The position numbers and the translations under genes are program-made. This document shows positions 1 to 8,655 of a stretch of DNA of 9,028 nt, piece after piece; the first letter of the stretch is position 1; every line of letters starts with the position of its first letter. The notes below the pieces were generated by a model, which did not search any database, had not been told where the DNA came from, and saw nothing but the letters and a program-made list of their open reading frames with translations. This stretch comes from Candidatus Cloacimonadota bacterium. GTDB taxonomy: Bacteria > Cloacimonadota > Cloacimonadia > Cloacimonadales > WRIO01. Location: contig WRIO01000026.1 of assembly GCA_009782695.1 (NCBI GenBank), positions 1 to 9,028 of the forward strand, written 5' to 3'.

Positions 1-118
1 CGATGTCCTCTACATTAATAACATTAAAAATACCTACATCATCATCAAATAACTCACTTTCTGCAGTATTTGAGATTTCTTCGATATTTTCATTTGCTTC
101 TGATATTAGCATCTTCAT
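1..118 (-). CDS. Unidentified protein, N-terminal 39 residues (runs off the left edge)
   Basis: An ATG at 118-116 opens a frame that stays open to the window edge. It starts MKMLISEANENIEEIS and continues with a cluster LFDDDVGIFNVINVEDI. The fragment is strongly acidic, with no signal peptide or membrane segment. The start is supported by a near-perfect Shine-Dalgarno, AAGGAGG, six bases upstream. The gene has the same orientation as the ATP synthase operon but lies about 530 bases beyond atpC, past inverted repeats, so it probably has its own transcription. I do not recognise the family. A longer overlapping frame (90-365) ends inside it in another phase and lacks comparable initiation signals. 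Existence of the gene is fairly likely; its function is unknown. Confidence 0.62.
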   Translation of the reverse strand, partial: MKMLISEANENIEEISNTAESELFDDDVGIFNVINVEDI

Positions 119-124
119 ATCTAT

Positions 125-131
125 CCTCCTT
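125..131 (-). promoter_or_regulatory. Strong Shine-Dalgarno for the partial gene
   Basis: On the minus strand AAGGAGG lies six bases before the ATG at 118. This near-consensus site is what selects this start over other frames in the AT-rich spacer. Confidence 0.7.
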
Positions 132-285
132 TTTGAGTATTAATTTGGCTTTCATAGCCTTGTTTGTCTTAACACTATATATTGGATAAGATACATTCTT
201 TCTGCTATTTATCTGATATGTCTTTGGATTTGTTTTTAAGAGAAAACCAATTATGTTAAAAAGGAAGAATGGCTTTTTGAAAATG

Positions 286-463
286 TCTCGATTTTCGCAT
301 TTTTTATCACTTTTTAACACAGAATGCCAGTTGTTGCGATGGTTTGTAGGGGTTTCCATTCGCATTTCGCTATCATCACTCCCACCAGAGCTTTGTGCGA
401 ATTTATCTCATTTTTTCGCAAACCTTATTTCGCTTTTTCGCACGGATTCCACTCATTTTCGCA
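286..463. repeat. Cluster of TTCGC/TGCGAAAA short repeats
   Basis: In about 180 AT-rich bases the pentamer TTCGC occurs seven times on the plus strand (near 294, 358, 366, 416, 429, 437 and 458), and its complement GCGAA once (near 397). Three copies share the longer form CTC(g)ATTTT(TT)CGCA, at 286-300, 406-420 and 451-463. Two of these are followed by TTTTTAACA (311-319 and 466-474). On the minus strand they read as TGCGAAAATGAG-like elements. No gene explains them. They could be binding sites for a DNA-binding protein or remnants of a dispersed repeat. The pattern is visible; its function is unknown. Confidence 0.5.
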
Positions 464-576
464 GGTTTTTAACATTATTTCATACTGATAATATGCTCTT
501 TTTAGACACAACTCTCGGAAAGGCGCATCAATACTGGATTTGCTAATATATCAAACAGTCTTTCAACCCCAACAGT
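464..576. other. Gene-free spacer between the repeat cluster and the GGAGAGCC hairpins
   Basis: AT-rich sequence with no convincing open frame, promoter or RNA gene on either strand, apart from the TTTTTAACA tail of the last repeat unit at its left end. The stretch 135-285 is similarly plain: it would carry the promoter and leader of the partial gene, but I see no clear -35/-10 pair there. Confidence 0.4.
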
Positions 577-595
577 GGAGAGCCAGAGGCTCTCC
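577..595. repeat. GGAGAGCC inverted repeat, copy 1 (8-bp stem, 3-base loop)
   Basis: GGAGAGCC and GGCTCTCC flank the loop AGA. The stem can be lengthened to 11 positions on the plus strand (AGT/GCT flanks) with one T-G pair. It is followed by GCTA, as is copy 2. There is no T tract on either side, so this is not a standard intrinsic terminator. It resembles a short palindromic intergenic (REP-like) repeat, present here as two units 43 bases apart. Confidence 0.75.
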
Positions 596-619
596 GCTAC
601 ATAGTATTATATTTATTTT

Positions 620-638
620 GGAGAGCCGGAGGCTCTCC
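620..638. repeat. GGAGAGCC inverted repeat, copy 2, just after atpC
   Basis: GGAGAGCC and GGCTCTCC flank the loop GGA, again followed by GCTA. The element begins ten bases past the atpC stop codon. It could protect the 3' end of the long operon transcript or act in Rho-type termination, since the minus-strand sequence after the stem (AAAATAAATATAAT) lacks the U tract of an intrinsic terminator. Confidence 0.75.
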
Positions 639-648
639 GCTAGAGTAT

Positions 649-1053
649 TTATTCTGCTTTCAGGGTATTTAGCCTTGCGATTGCTCGGCGCAATGAGCTT
701 TCAGCCCTGCGGAAGTCTATATCTTTGTTGTTTACATCGGCAATTCTTTTTTCTGCTCGCTGTTTGGATGCAGTAGCCCTTTCGCTGTCTATGTCGTGTT
801 TTGCCTCGCAGCTTTCGCACAGAACCAGCACATTATCGTCCTCCACAGTAACAAAGCCGTCATGGACACAGTAGATCTCATGGTGTCCTTCGTTTGTGAT
901 CATGATAGTTCCTGGTCGTAGCTGCGTGATAAAGGGAGAGTGCTGGGGCAACACTTCAAAGTTACCTTCCACGCCCGGCACAGAGACTTGGTCATACTCG
1001 CCGTTTAGCAACTCTTCATTTGGTATCACTAATTGAACATGTAGCTTTTCCAT
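649..1053 (-). CDS. atpC: ATP synthase F1 subunit epsilon
   Basis: Encodes 134 residues, close to the usual 130-140 for bacterial epsilon, which sits on the central stalk, contacts gamma and the c-ring and can inhibit ATP hydrolysis. The N-terminal ~85 residues form the beta-sandwich, with the conserved stretch GVEGNFEVLPQHSPFITQLRPG (from about residue 27). The C-terminal ~45 residues are charged and alanine-rich, fitting the two-helix inhibitory hairpin. The ATG is preceded by AAGGAC with a suitable gap and lies 12 bases after the atpD stop. It is the last gene of the operon and is followed at once by two inverted repeats. The protein looks intact; no nucleotide-binding claim can be made from the sequence. 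Confidence 0.97.
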   Translation of the reverse strand: MEKLHVQLVIPNEELLNGEYDQVSVPGVEGNFEVLPQHSPFITQLRPGTIMITNEGHHEIYCVHDGFVTVEDDNVLVLCESCEAKHDIDSERATASKQRAEKRIADVNNKDIDFRRAESSLRRAIARLNTLKAE

Positions 1054-1065
1054 TTTACAGTCCTT

Positions 1066-3346
<2,281 letters not shown>

Positions 3347-3357
3347 GCATACCTCTC

Positions 3358-4860
<1,503 letters not shown>

Positions 4861-4896
4861 TTATATACTCCTAATTTTATTCTTTTTTTATATGAT

Positions 4897-4925
4897 GTGA
4901 AATTTTATAGAACTATAAATTTCAC
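4897..4925. other. AT-rich stem-loop in the atpH-atpA spacer
   Basis: GTGAAATTT...ATAG pairs with CTAT...AAATTTCAC around a two-base turn: 13 pairs with one bulged T. There is no following U tract in the operon direction (ATCATATAAAAAAAG), so it is unlikely to terminate. It sits about 25 bases upstream of the atpA Shine-Dalgarno and could act in mRNA processing or stability, or as a protein site on DNA. Confidence 0.55.
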
Positions 4926-4950
4926 CATTAGTTTACATACATATCTTCTT

Positions 4951-4980
4951 TAAAGTTATCTTTAGAATAGCTTTGACAAA
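4951..4980 (-). promoter_or_regulatory. Possible internal promoter before atpA (Bacteroidota-like)
   Basis: On the minus strand TTTG (4980-4977) is followed after 18 bases by TAACTTTA (4958-4951), one mismatch from TAnnTTTG. It would allow extra transcription of the F1 genes. The region is AT-rich, so a chance match is possible, and the host lineage is not proven to use this promoter type. Confidence 0.25.
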
Positions 4981-5038
4981 GAGTATGATCTCTCTATCTG
5001 AGACGCACAGCATTTATGCTACTATCCCAGCTGATTGA

Positions 5039-5581
5039 CTAATTCCTAGTCTCACTTCTTTTCATAAACTTGGTCAGCTGTGACTTCACTGAGGCATCTA
5101 TGATTTTATTTTCAGTGATGCCTATAAAACCACCTATGATATCTTTGTCGATAGTGACATCGCTAGTGACTTTTCGACCTAAAATCTCTTCCAATTTTTT
5201 GTCTATCTGGCGCACTAAATCTTTGTCTTGTTCGTGGGCTAGTATTAGGTCGATATGGAGTTTGTCGAGTGCTTCTATCAGCAAAATATCTAAGGTTTTT
5301 AGAAAATGAGTCAGCACACCGCAGCGGTGTTTTACCACCAGTGTCTTGAATATCTTGCTCCAAAACTCTTTAAGCTTAAAGCCTTGTATGATAGAGGTAT
5401 ACACTTTTAATTTGTTATCTTTACTCACCACAGGTGCTGCCATGTATTTCAGCACATCAGGGTTGGCAGTAAAGAATTTCCACAGAGCAAAGGCCTCTTG
5501 CGAGGCGTCCTCGTATTCTTCTTTTTTTAAGCATCCCAGAGCAGCGATTGCATATCTCTTAGCTATTATTAAGTCTTTCAA
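5039..5581 (-). CDS. atpH: ATP synthase F1 subunit delta (peripheral stalk)
   Basis: Encodes 180 residues, typical for delta (OSCP), which ties the top of F1 to subunit b. The N-terminal helical domain begins KDLIIAKRYAIAALGCLKKE. The C-terminal signature GGFIGITENKIIDASVKSQL (residues 150-169) matches the family. The start is TTG, chosen because the only upstream in-frame codons are ATT and then the atpF stop, and because AGAGG (5589-5593) lies seven bases before it. It is in the same reading frame as atpF and separated from it only by TAG-ATT, so delta translation is probably coupled to b. The annotation is sure; the start is likely. Confidence 0.96.
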   Translation of the reverse strand: MKDLIIAKRYAIAALGCLKKEEYEDASQEAFALWKFFTANPDVLKYMAAPVVSKDNKLKVYTSIIQGFKLKEFWSKIFKTLVVKHRCGVLTHFLKTLDILLIEALDKLHIDLILAHEQDKDLVRQIDKKLEEILGRKVTSDVTIDKDIIGGFIGITENKIIDASVKSQLTKFMKRSETRN

Positions 5582-5584
5582 AAT

Positions 5585-6058
5585 CTAACCTCTTTTAGCT
5601 AGCAATTTCATGATAAGCTCTTTGTCTTTTTCACTATCTATCTTTTCTTCTAATATTTTTCCTGTCAATGTCGCTATCACTTCAGAAATCCTATCTTCGA
5701 GATCATCGATAGCTTTTTTGTTGATAGTCATGATCTTGTTTTCTGCGTGCTTTATCAGATCTTGCTCTTTGTCCTTTGCAGCCATCAAGATGACTTCTCT
5801 TTCTGCTTCGGCATCTTTGATGATCTTCTCTTTTATCTCTTTGCAACCTGCCCGGAAGTTACTCAATTCTTCATTCTTTTCAGTTACCCTGTCATTTGCT
5901 ATCTTATTTTGTCTTTCCGCTTCGGCGAGGTCTTCTTTGATCTTGTTTTGCCGGTCATTGAAATACTTCTTCAAAGGTTTATATAGCAAGCGGTTCAAGA
6001 TAATCATCAATAGTATGAAATTCAGTATCGTTGCAAGCAGTAAAAAATCAATATACAT
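5585..6058 (-). CDS. atpF: ATP synthase Fo subunit b (peripheral stalk)
   Basis: Encodes 157 residues, normal for bacterial b. One membrane segment at about residues 4-24 (FLLLATILNFILLMIILN) is followed by RLLYKPLKKYFNDRQNKI, the usual basic junction. A long charged, alanine/lysine/glutamate-rich helix to the C-terminus forms the right-handed coiled coil of the stator. Only one b gene is present, so a b homodimer is expected rather than b/b'. GGAG lies upstream of the ATG. A strong stem-loop stands between this gene and the preceding c gene, which may help keep b less abundant than c. Confidence 0.97.
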   Translation of the reverse strand: MYIDFLLLATILNFILLMIILNRLLYKPLKKYFNDRQNKIKEDLAEAERQNKIANDRVTEKNEELSNFRAGCKEIKEKIIKDAEAEREVILMAAKDKEQDLIKHAENKIMTINKKAIDDLEDRISEVIATLTGKILEEKIDSEKDKELIMKLLAKRG

Positions 6059-6138
6059 AGATTGTCTCCTATTTTTTTATCACAATGGAAAAACCAAAAG
6101 ATATTCCCATTCTTTTCTTTCTAAAAACTCATCGTCAT

Positions 6139-6168
6139 CGTAACGGTAGTGACACCACCACCGTTACG
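6139..6168 (-). other. Strong stem-loop after the single-hairpin c gene
   Basis: CGTAACGGT pairs perfectly with ACCGTTACG (9 bp). After one mismatch three more pairs follow, leaving a four-base loop. In the operon direction it begins 18 bases after the atpE stop. A TTTTT run follows about 11 bases later, too far for a standard intrinsic terminator but compatible with partial termination or an RNase-resistant 3' end for the c mRNA. Its placement between c (many copies) and b (two copies) suggests a dosage role; that is inference. Confidence 0.7.
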
Positions 6169-6186
6169 AAAAACAATATCCCCACA

Positions 6187-6456
6187 TTATATAGCGAATA
6201 GTAAAAGAAGTGCTATCACCAGTGAGTATATAGCACAAGTCTCTACCACTGCCATACCTACAAGCATCGAACGAGTCATCAGACCTGATTGTTCGGGTAT
6301 CTTGCCAAGCGATTCCATAGCTTTACCTGCCACAAATCCCTCTCCGAGACCCACGCCACATCCGGCTATCCCTAATCCGACAGCAGCACCGAGGTATGCC
6401 GCACCATGCGTGATACCATTTGCTATTGCTGTGTAATCAACTGCGTTTCCTTCCAT
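6187..6456 (-). CDS. atpE: ATP synthase Fo subunit c, single-hairpin form
   Basis: Encodes 89 residues forming one helix-loop-helix, the normal size of an F-type c subunit (rotor ring). Helix 1 has a glycine repeat ending GCGVGLGEGF; helix 2 is VVETCAIYSLVIALLLLF. The essential carboxylate is E72 with T73 beside it. A second carboxylate, E39, occupies the place of Gln32 in Ilyobacter tartaricus c. This two-carboxylate arrangement is known from the Na+-coupled Fusobacterium nucleatum ring. The polar loop reads GKIPEQ instead of the usual RQP. It resembles hairpin 3 of the neighbouring triple protein closely (AYLGAA, GKAM, VVETCAIYSLV shared). GGAGG lies just before the ATG. Confidence 0.96.
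   Translation of the reverse strand: MEGNAVDYTAIANGITHGAAYLGAAVGLGIAGCGVGLGEGFVAGKAMESLGKIPEQSGLMTRSMLVGMAVVETCAIYSLVIALLLLFAI
6229..6249. repeat. 21-bp direct repeat within c gene 2 (copy of 6582-6602)
   Basis: TATAGCACA(A/G)GTCTCTACCAC matches 6582-6602 at 20 of 21 bases and encodes the VETCAIY segment in both genes. Similarity continues into the flanks. This nucleotide-level match supports a fairly recent duplication (or gene conversion) between hairpin 3 of the triple c gene and the single c gene. Confidence 0.8.
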
Positions 6457-6497
6457 TTTTCCTCCAAATATATTTTATTTATTTTTTCTATTTTAAA

Positions 6498-6518
6498 AGG
6501 AGTATCTTTGACACTCCT
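6498..6518 (-). terminator. Terminator-like stem-loop between the two c genes
   Basis: In the operon direction AGGAGTGTC pairs with GATACTCCT (9 bp, one G-U pair) around the loop AAA and is followed by TTTAAAATAG. The short U tract makes it a weak intrinsic terminator or attenuator, located 24 bases after the triple-hairpin gene. Partial termination or 3'-end protection here would alter the ratio of triple to single c protein. All downstream genes must be transcribed past it, so it cannot be complete. Confidence 0.5.
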
Positions 6519-6542
6519 GTGTAGTATTGCCATTCTGTTATC

Positions 6543-7292
6543 TTACTTAAACAACAATAAAAACGCTACTACGAGAGAATATATAGCACAGGTCTCTACC
6601 ACAGCTACACCCACAAACATTTGACGCAAAAATGTAGATGCGTTTTCGCGGAATCGGGCTATCATTCTCATAGCTTTTCCGGTCACGAAACCCACACCTG
6701 TTGCCACTCCGATAGTCCCGAGAGCTATAGACATAGCAGCTCCCAGGTAAGCTCCACTCATAGCTATCTGGTAACCCCAAGACTGGTTTTCTGCCATATC
6801 TGGGACTAAGTATAGAAGCAATAAGGAAATGATGAGCGAGAATATAGTTGAAGTCTGCGTAAGTGCTTGTCCCACTATCATGTTTGAGGTAACTGCATTC
6901 GAATGAGAAGGAGTTCGACCAACGCCAGCGCAAGATTCTGCTGCTGTGTATCCACTGCCAAAGCTACTTCCCATACTGCCGAGCCCGATAGCAAGTCCGG
7001 CGGCGAGGAATGACACTGTGCGAGCCAGGTCATACGCACTATCAGGACTATTTAGTCCTCCAAAAAGGAGTAATAGACCTATCACTAAAGCAAAGATACC
7101 ACCAGTCTCTGTCACTGCGACCCCTATCAATAGTGTCCTCAGCAGCTGTGCATTTGCCTTGGGTTGCCTGCCGAGAGCTTGCATAGCGTTCATACCGATA
7201 GTTCCCTCGGCTAGTCCGGCGGCTGAGCCACCAACCCCGCAGGATAGAGCAGCGCCTAAAAAAACTGATACATTTACAAATTCTATCATCAT
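6543..7292 (-). CDS. atpE: ATP synthase Fo subunit c, fused triple-hairpin form
   Basis: Encodes 249 residues, about three times a normal c subunit: six membrane helices in three F-type hairpins (about 1-79, 88-163 and 174-249). Hairpin 1 has E62-T63 and the partner carboxylate E29, with loop GRQP (41-44). Hairpin 2 has Q146-T147 instead of E-T, with S113 opposite, so no ion carboxylate; its loop is GRTP. Hairpin 3 has E233-T234 but V200 opposite, and its loop is ARFRE, lacking the proline. Each second helix keeps the (I/V)(F/Y)(A/S)LV-like core. The frame is uninterrupted and AAGGGGTGAG precedes the start; the second codon is also ATG. It lies 12 bases after atpB. Multi-hairpin c proteins are known in archaeal and V-type enzymes and as a double form in Acetobacterium; a triple in an F-type operon is unusual. 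Confidence 0.96.
   Translation of the reverse strand: MMIEFVNVSVFLGAALSCGVGGSAAGLAEGTIGMNAMQALGRQPKANAQLLRTLLIGVAVTETGGIFALVIGLLLLFGGLNSPDSAYDLARTVSFLAAGLAIGLGSMGSSFGSGYTAAESCAGVGRTPSHSNAVTSNMIVGQALTQTSTIFSLIISLLLLYLVPDMAENQSWGYQIAMSGAYLGAAMSIALGTIGVATGVGFVTGKAMRMIARFRENASTFLRQMFVGVAVVETCAIYSLVVAFLLLFK
6582..6602. repeat. 21-bp direct repeat within the triple c gene (hairpin 3)
   Basis: Partner of 6229-6249, with 20 of 21 identical bases, coding the same VETCAIY core of the last helix. It marks the segment of hairpin 3 most similar to the neighbouring single c gene. Confidence 0.8.
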
Positions 7293-7304
7293 AATCTCAC
7301 CCCT

Positions 7305-8243
7305 TTAATCTGTTATTTCCAGTGATAAATATGTCACTGCGAGCATAGTAAACACGAAAGCTTGGATAGTGCCAGCAAACATAGTAAAGAATAGGTTCAG
7401 ACCTATCGGCACCAGCACGGCTTTAGTCAAGCTAGTCACAACGATAGCTATGATAGCGCCACCGAAGATATTACCAAAAAGACGAAATGATATCGACACC
7501 ACTTTTGCTAGCTCGCCAACTATATTGAGCGGGGCAAAAAGGAATACAGGCTCGCAAAAACCTTTTACATATTCCACTATTCCCTTTTTCTTCAAGGCAT
7601 TGTAATGAACCAGTCCGAGTGTCATCAAACCCAGTCCTACTGTGATATTTAGGTATCTGGTTGGCTCTACTATGCCAGGAATAGGTATCATAGACGACCA
7701 GTTACACACCCAGATGAAAAGAAACAAGGTCAAAAAGAAGGGCAAAAATTTTCTATTCTTTTCACCCAAAGACACTATGACCAGATCCTCGATAAAGTCG
7801 AAAACCATCTCAAAAATCAGTTGTGCTTTGGAGGGTATAAATTGCAACTTTTTTCGCAGGTAGAGTGCTACCAATATCATAAAAATGTCTATGGCTATCA
7901 CCATACGCCAAGTGACGAAATTTGAGATAGCGTTGCCTTCTCCCATAGGCACTTTTGAGAATATATTATAAATGAATTTGCTGTTGTAGGTCTTTTCCCA
8001 AGGTTGTATTTGCTGGTCAGCAGGATGATGGTGGTTATGCTCTATGATGTATTTATCAGGCTGGATATCGCTTTTTATTGCTGCTGACATATCCTCATCT
8101 TTGTCCTGAAGCTCAAAGCTGAACTGACCGGTTCTGTGGTCCTTTCCGATATAGAGTTGCTTCTTCAAAAAGAAGGAAATCGCTATCAGTAACACTAAGA
8201 AAATCAAGCAAATATACCGTAATCGCATTTTTTTCTTTGTCAT
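7305..8243 (-). CDS. atpB: ATP synthase Fo subunit a
   Basis: Encodes 312 residues, longer than the ~270 of E. coli subunit a, which forms the two ion half-channels beside the c-ring. A hydrophobic segment at 9-26 is followed by about 85 polar residues (with a histidine-rich HNHHH at 69-73) before the usual helices begin near residue 110. The essential arginine is R254 in SFRLFGNIFGG, preceded by GELAK (E244). Q294 in GTIQAFVF matches E. coli Gln252. The E. coli Glu219 position appears to be A263. The ATG overlaps the atpI stop by four bases (ATGA), with GGGGGTGA upstream. The N-terminal segment could be a signal peptide or an extra helix; the extension recalls Bacteroidota/Chlorobi homologues. 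Confidence 0.97.
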   Translation of the reverse strand: MTKKKMRLRYICLIFLVLLIAISFFLKKQLYIGKDHRTGQFSFELQDKDEDMSAAIKSDIQPDKYIIEHNHHHPADQQIQPWEKTYNSKFIYNIFSKVPMGEGNAISNFVTWRMVIAIDIFMILVALYLRKKLQFIPSKAQLIFEMVFDFIEDLVIVSLGEKNRKFLPFFLTLFLFIWVCNWSSMIPIPGIVEPTRYLNITVGLGLMTLGLVHYNALKKKGIVEYVKGFCEPVFLFAPLNIVGELAKVVSISFRLFGNIFGGAIIAIVVTSLTKAVLVPIGLNLFFTMFAGTIQAFVFTMLAVTYLSLEITD

Positions 8244-8587
8244 TCGTCACCCCCAAAATATTTCTTGTATTTACTATTCATGACCGAGCTGTAAATATGA
8301 TAGATTAGAATAGAAAGCTGTGCGGAAAATAAACCTAAACAATACATGATTAGGTTCGGCTTTAGCACCATCAATACGAAGATCGACCACACTATCAAGA
8401 ATAAGTACCGAAAAATAAAAGATTTGCTTGATCTTTTACCCCCAGACTTATCCTCAGAGTAGAACATAAGCTCCGTATGATAAGCCAAAAACCAAAAATT
8501 AACCGCAGAAGCAAACGAACCTGTAGCCCATCCAATAACACTTCTCAAGTCGATTGCAATAAAAATTAACATAGGTATATTTGTCAA
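8240..8587 (-). CDS. atpI: AtpI-like small membrane protein; start probably further upstream
   Basis: Encodes 115 residues from a TTG at 8587, but the frame is open up to the stop at 8707-8705. Position, size and topology fit ATP synthase protein I, which aids c-ring assembly. Helices are visible at about 16-36 (GWATGSFASAVNFWFL), 59-81 and 84-107, with a charged loop between the second and third. Starting at TTG or at ATG 8572 leaves the first helix truncated and without a Shine-Dalgarno. Extending to 8650 restores a full helix (KYIFTIFKIILLTNIPMLIF) and places a GGGGAGGGGG site five bases before the codon ATC. No ATG, GTG or TTG lies between. Identity rests on context and topology, since this family is poorly conserved. 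Confidence 0.75.
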   Translation of the reverse strand: MTNIPMLIFIAIDLRSVIGWATGSFASAVNFWFLAYHTELMFYSEDKSGGKRSSKSFIFRYLFLIVWSIFVLMVLKPNLIMYCLGLFSAQLSILIYHIYSSVMNSKYKKYFGGDE

Positions 8588-8655
8588 GAGAATTATTTTG
8601 AAAATCGTAAAAATGTATTTTCGTGTGTCACTACTATCTACTTTTTTGATAGATA

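Noticed and set aside
90..365. 91-residue minus-strand open frame
   Set aside because: No convincing ribosome site at its start, odd lysine/asparagine-rich composition, and it runs over the strong ribosome site and start of the better-supported partial gene in a different phase.
286..475. Chromosome origin
   Set aside because: Although atp operons can lie near origins and short repeats are present, I see no DnaA boxes of the TTATCCACA type and no dnaA, gidA or parAB genes.
577..642. CRISPR array
   Set aside because: Only two palindromic units with one ~24-base AT-rich interval, short repeats and no cas genes.
253..776. Plus-strand open frames over the repeat cluster, hairpins and the end of atpC
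   Set aside because: They run through repeats or antisense to atpC, with no ribosome sites and low-complexity translations.
6547..6933. 128-residue minus-strand frame inside the triple c gene
   Set aside because: Another phase of the same DNA; serine/tyrosine-rich translation without family features, while the atpE frame has clear c hairpins.
6543..7292. Triple c as an assembly artefact of collapsed tandem genes
   Set aside because: The three hairpins differ substantially in sequence, linkers are distinct and in frame, and no start or stop signals occur between them, so a mis-joined repeat is unlikely.
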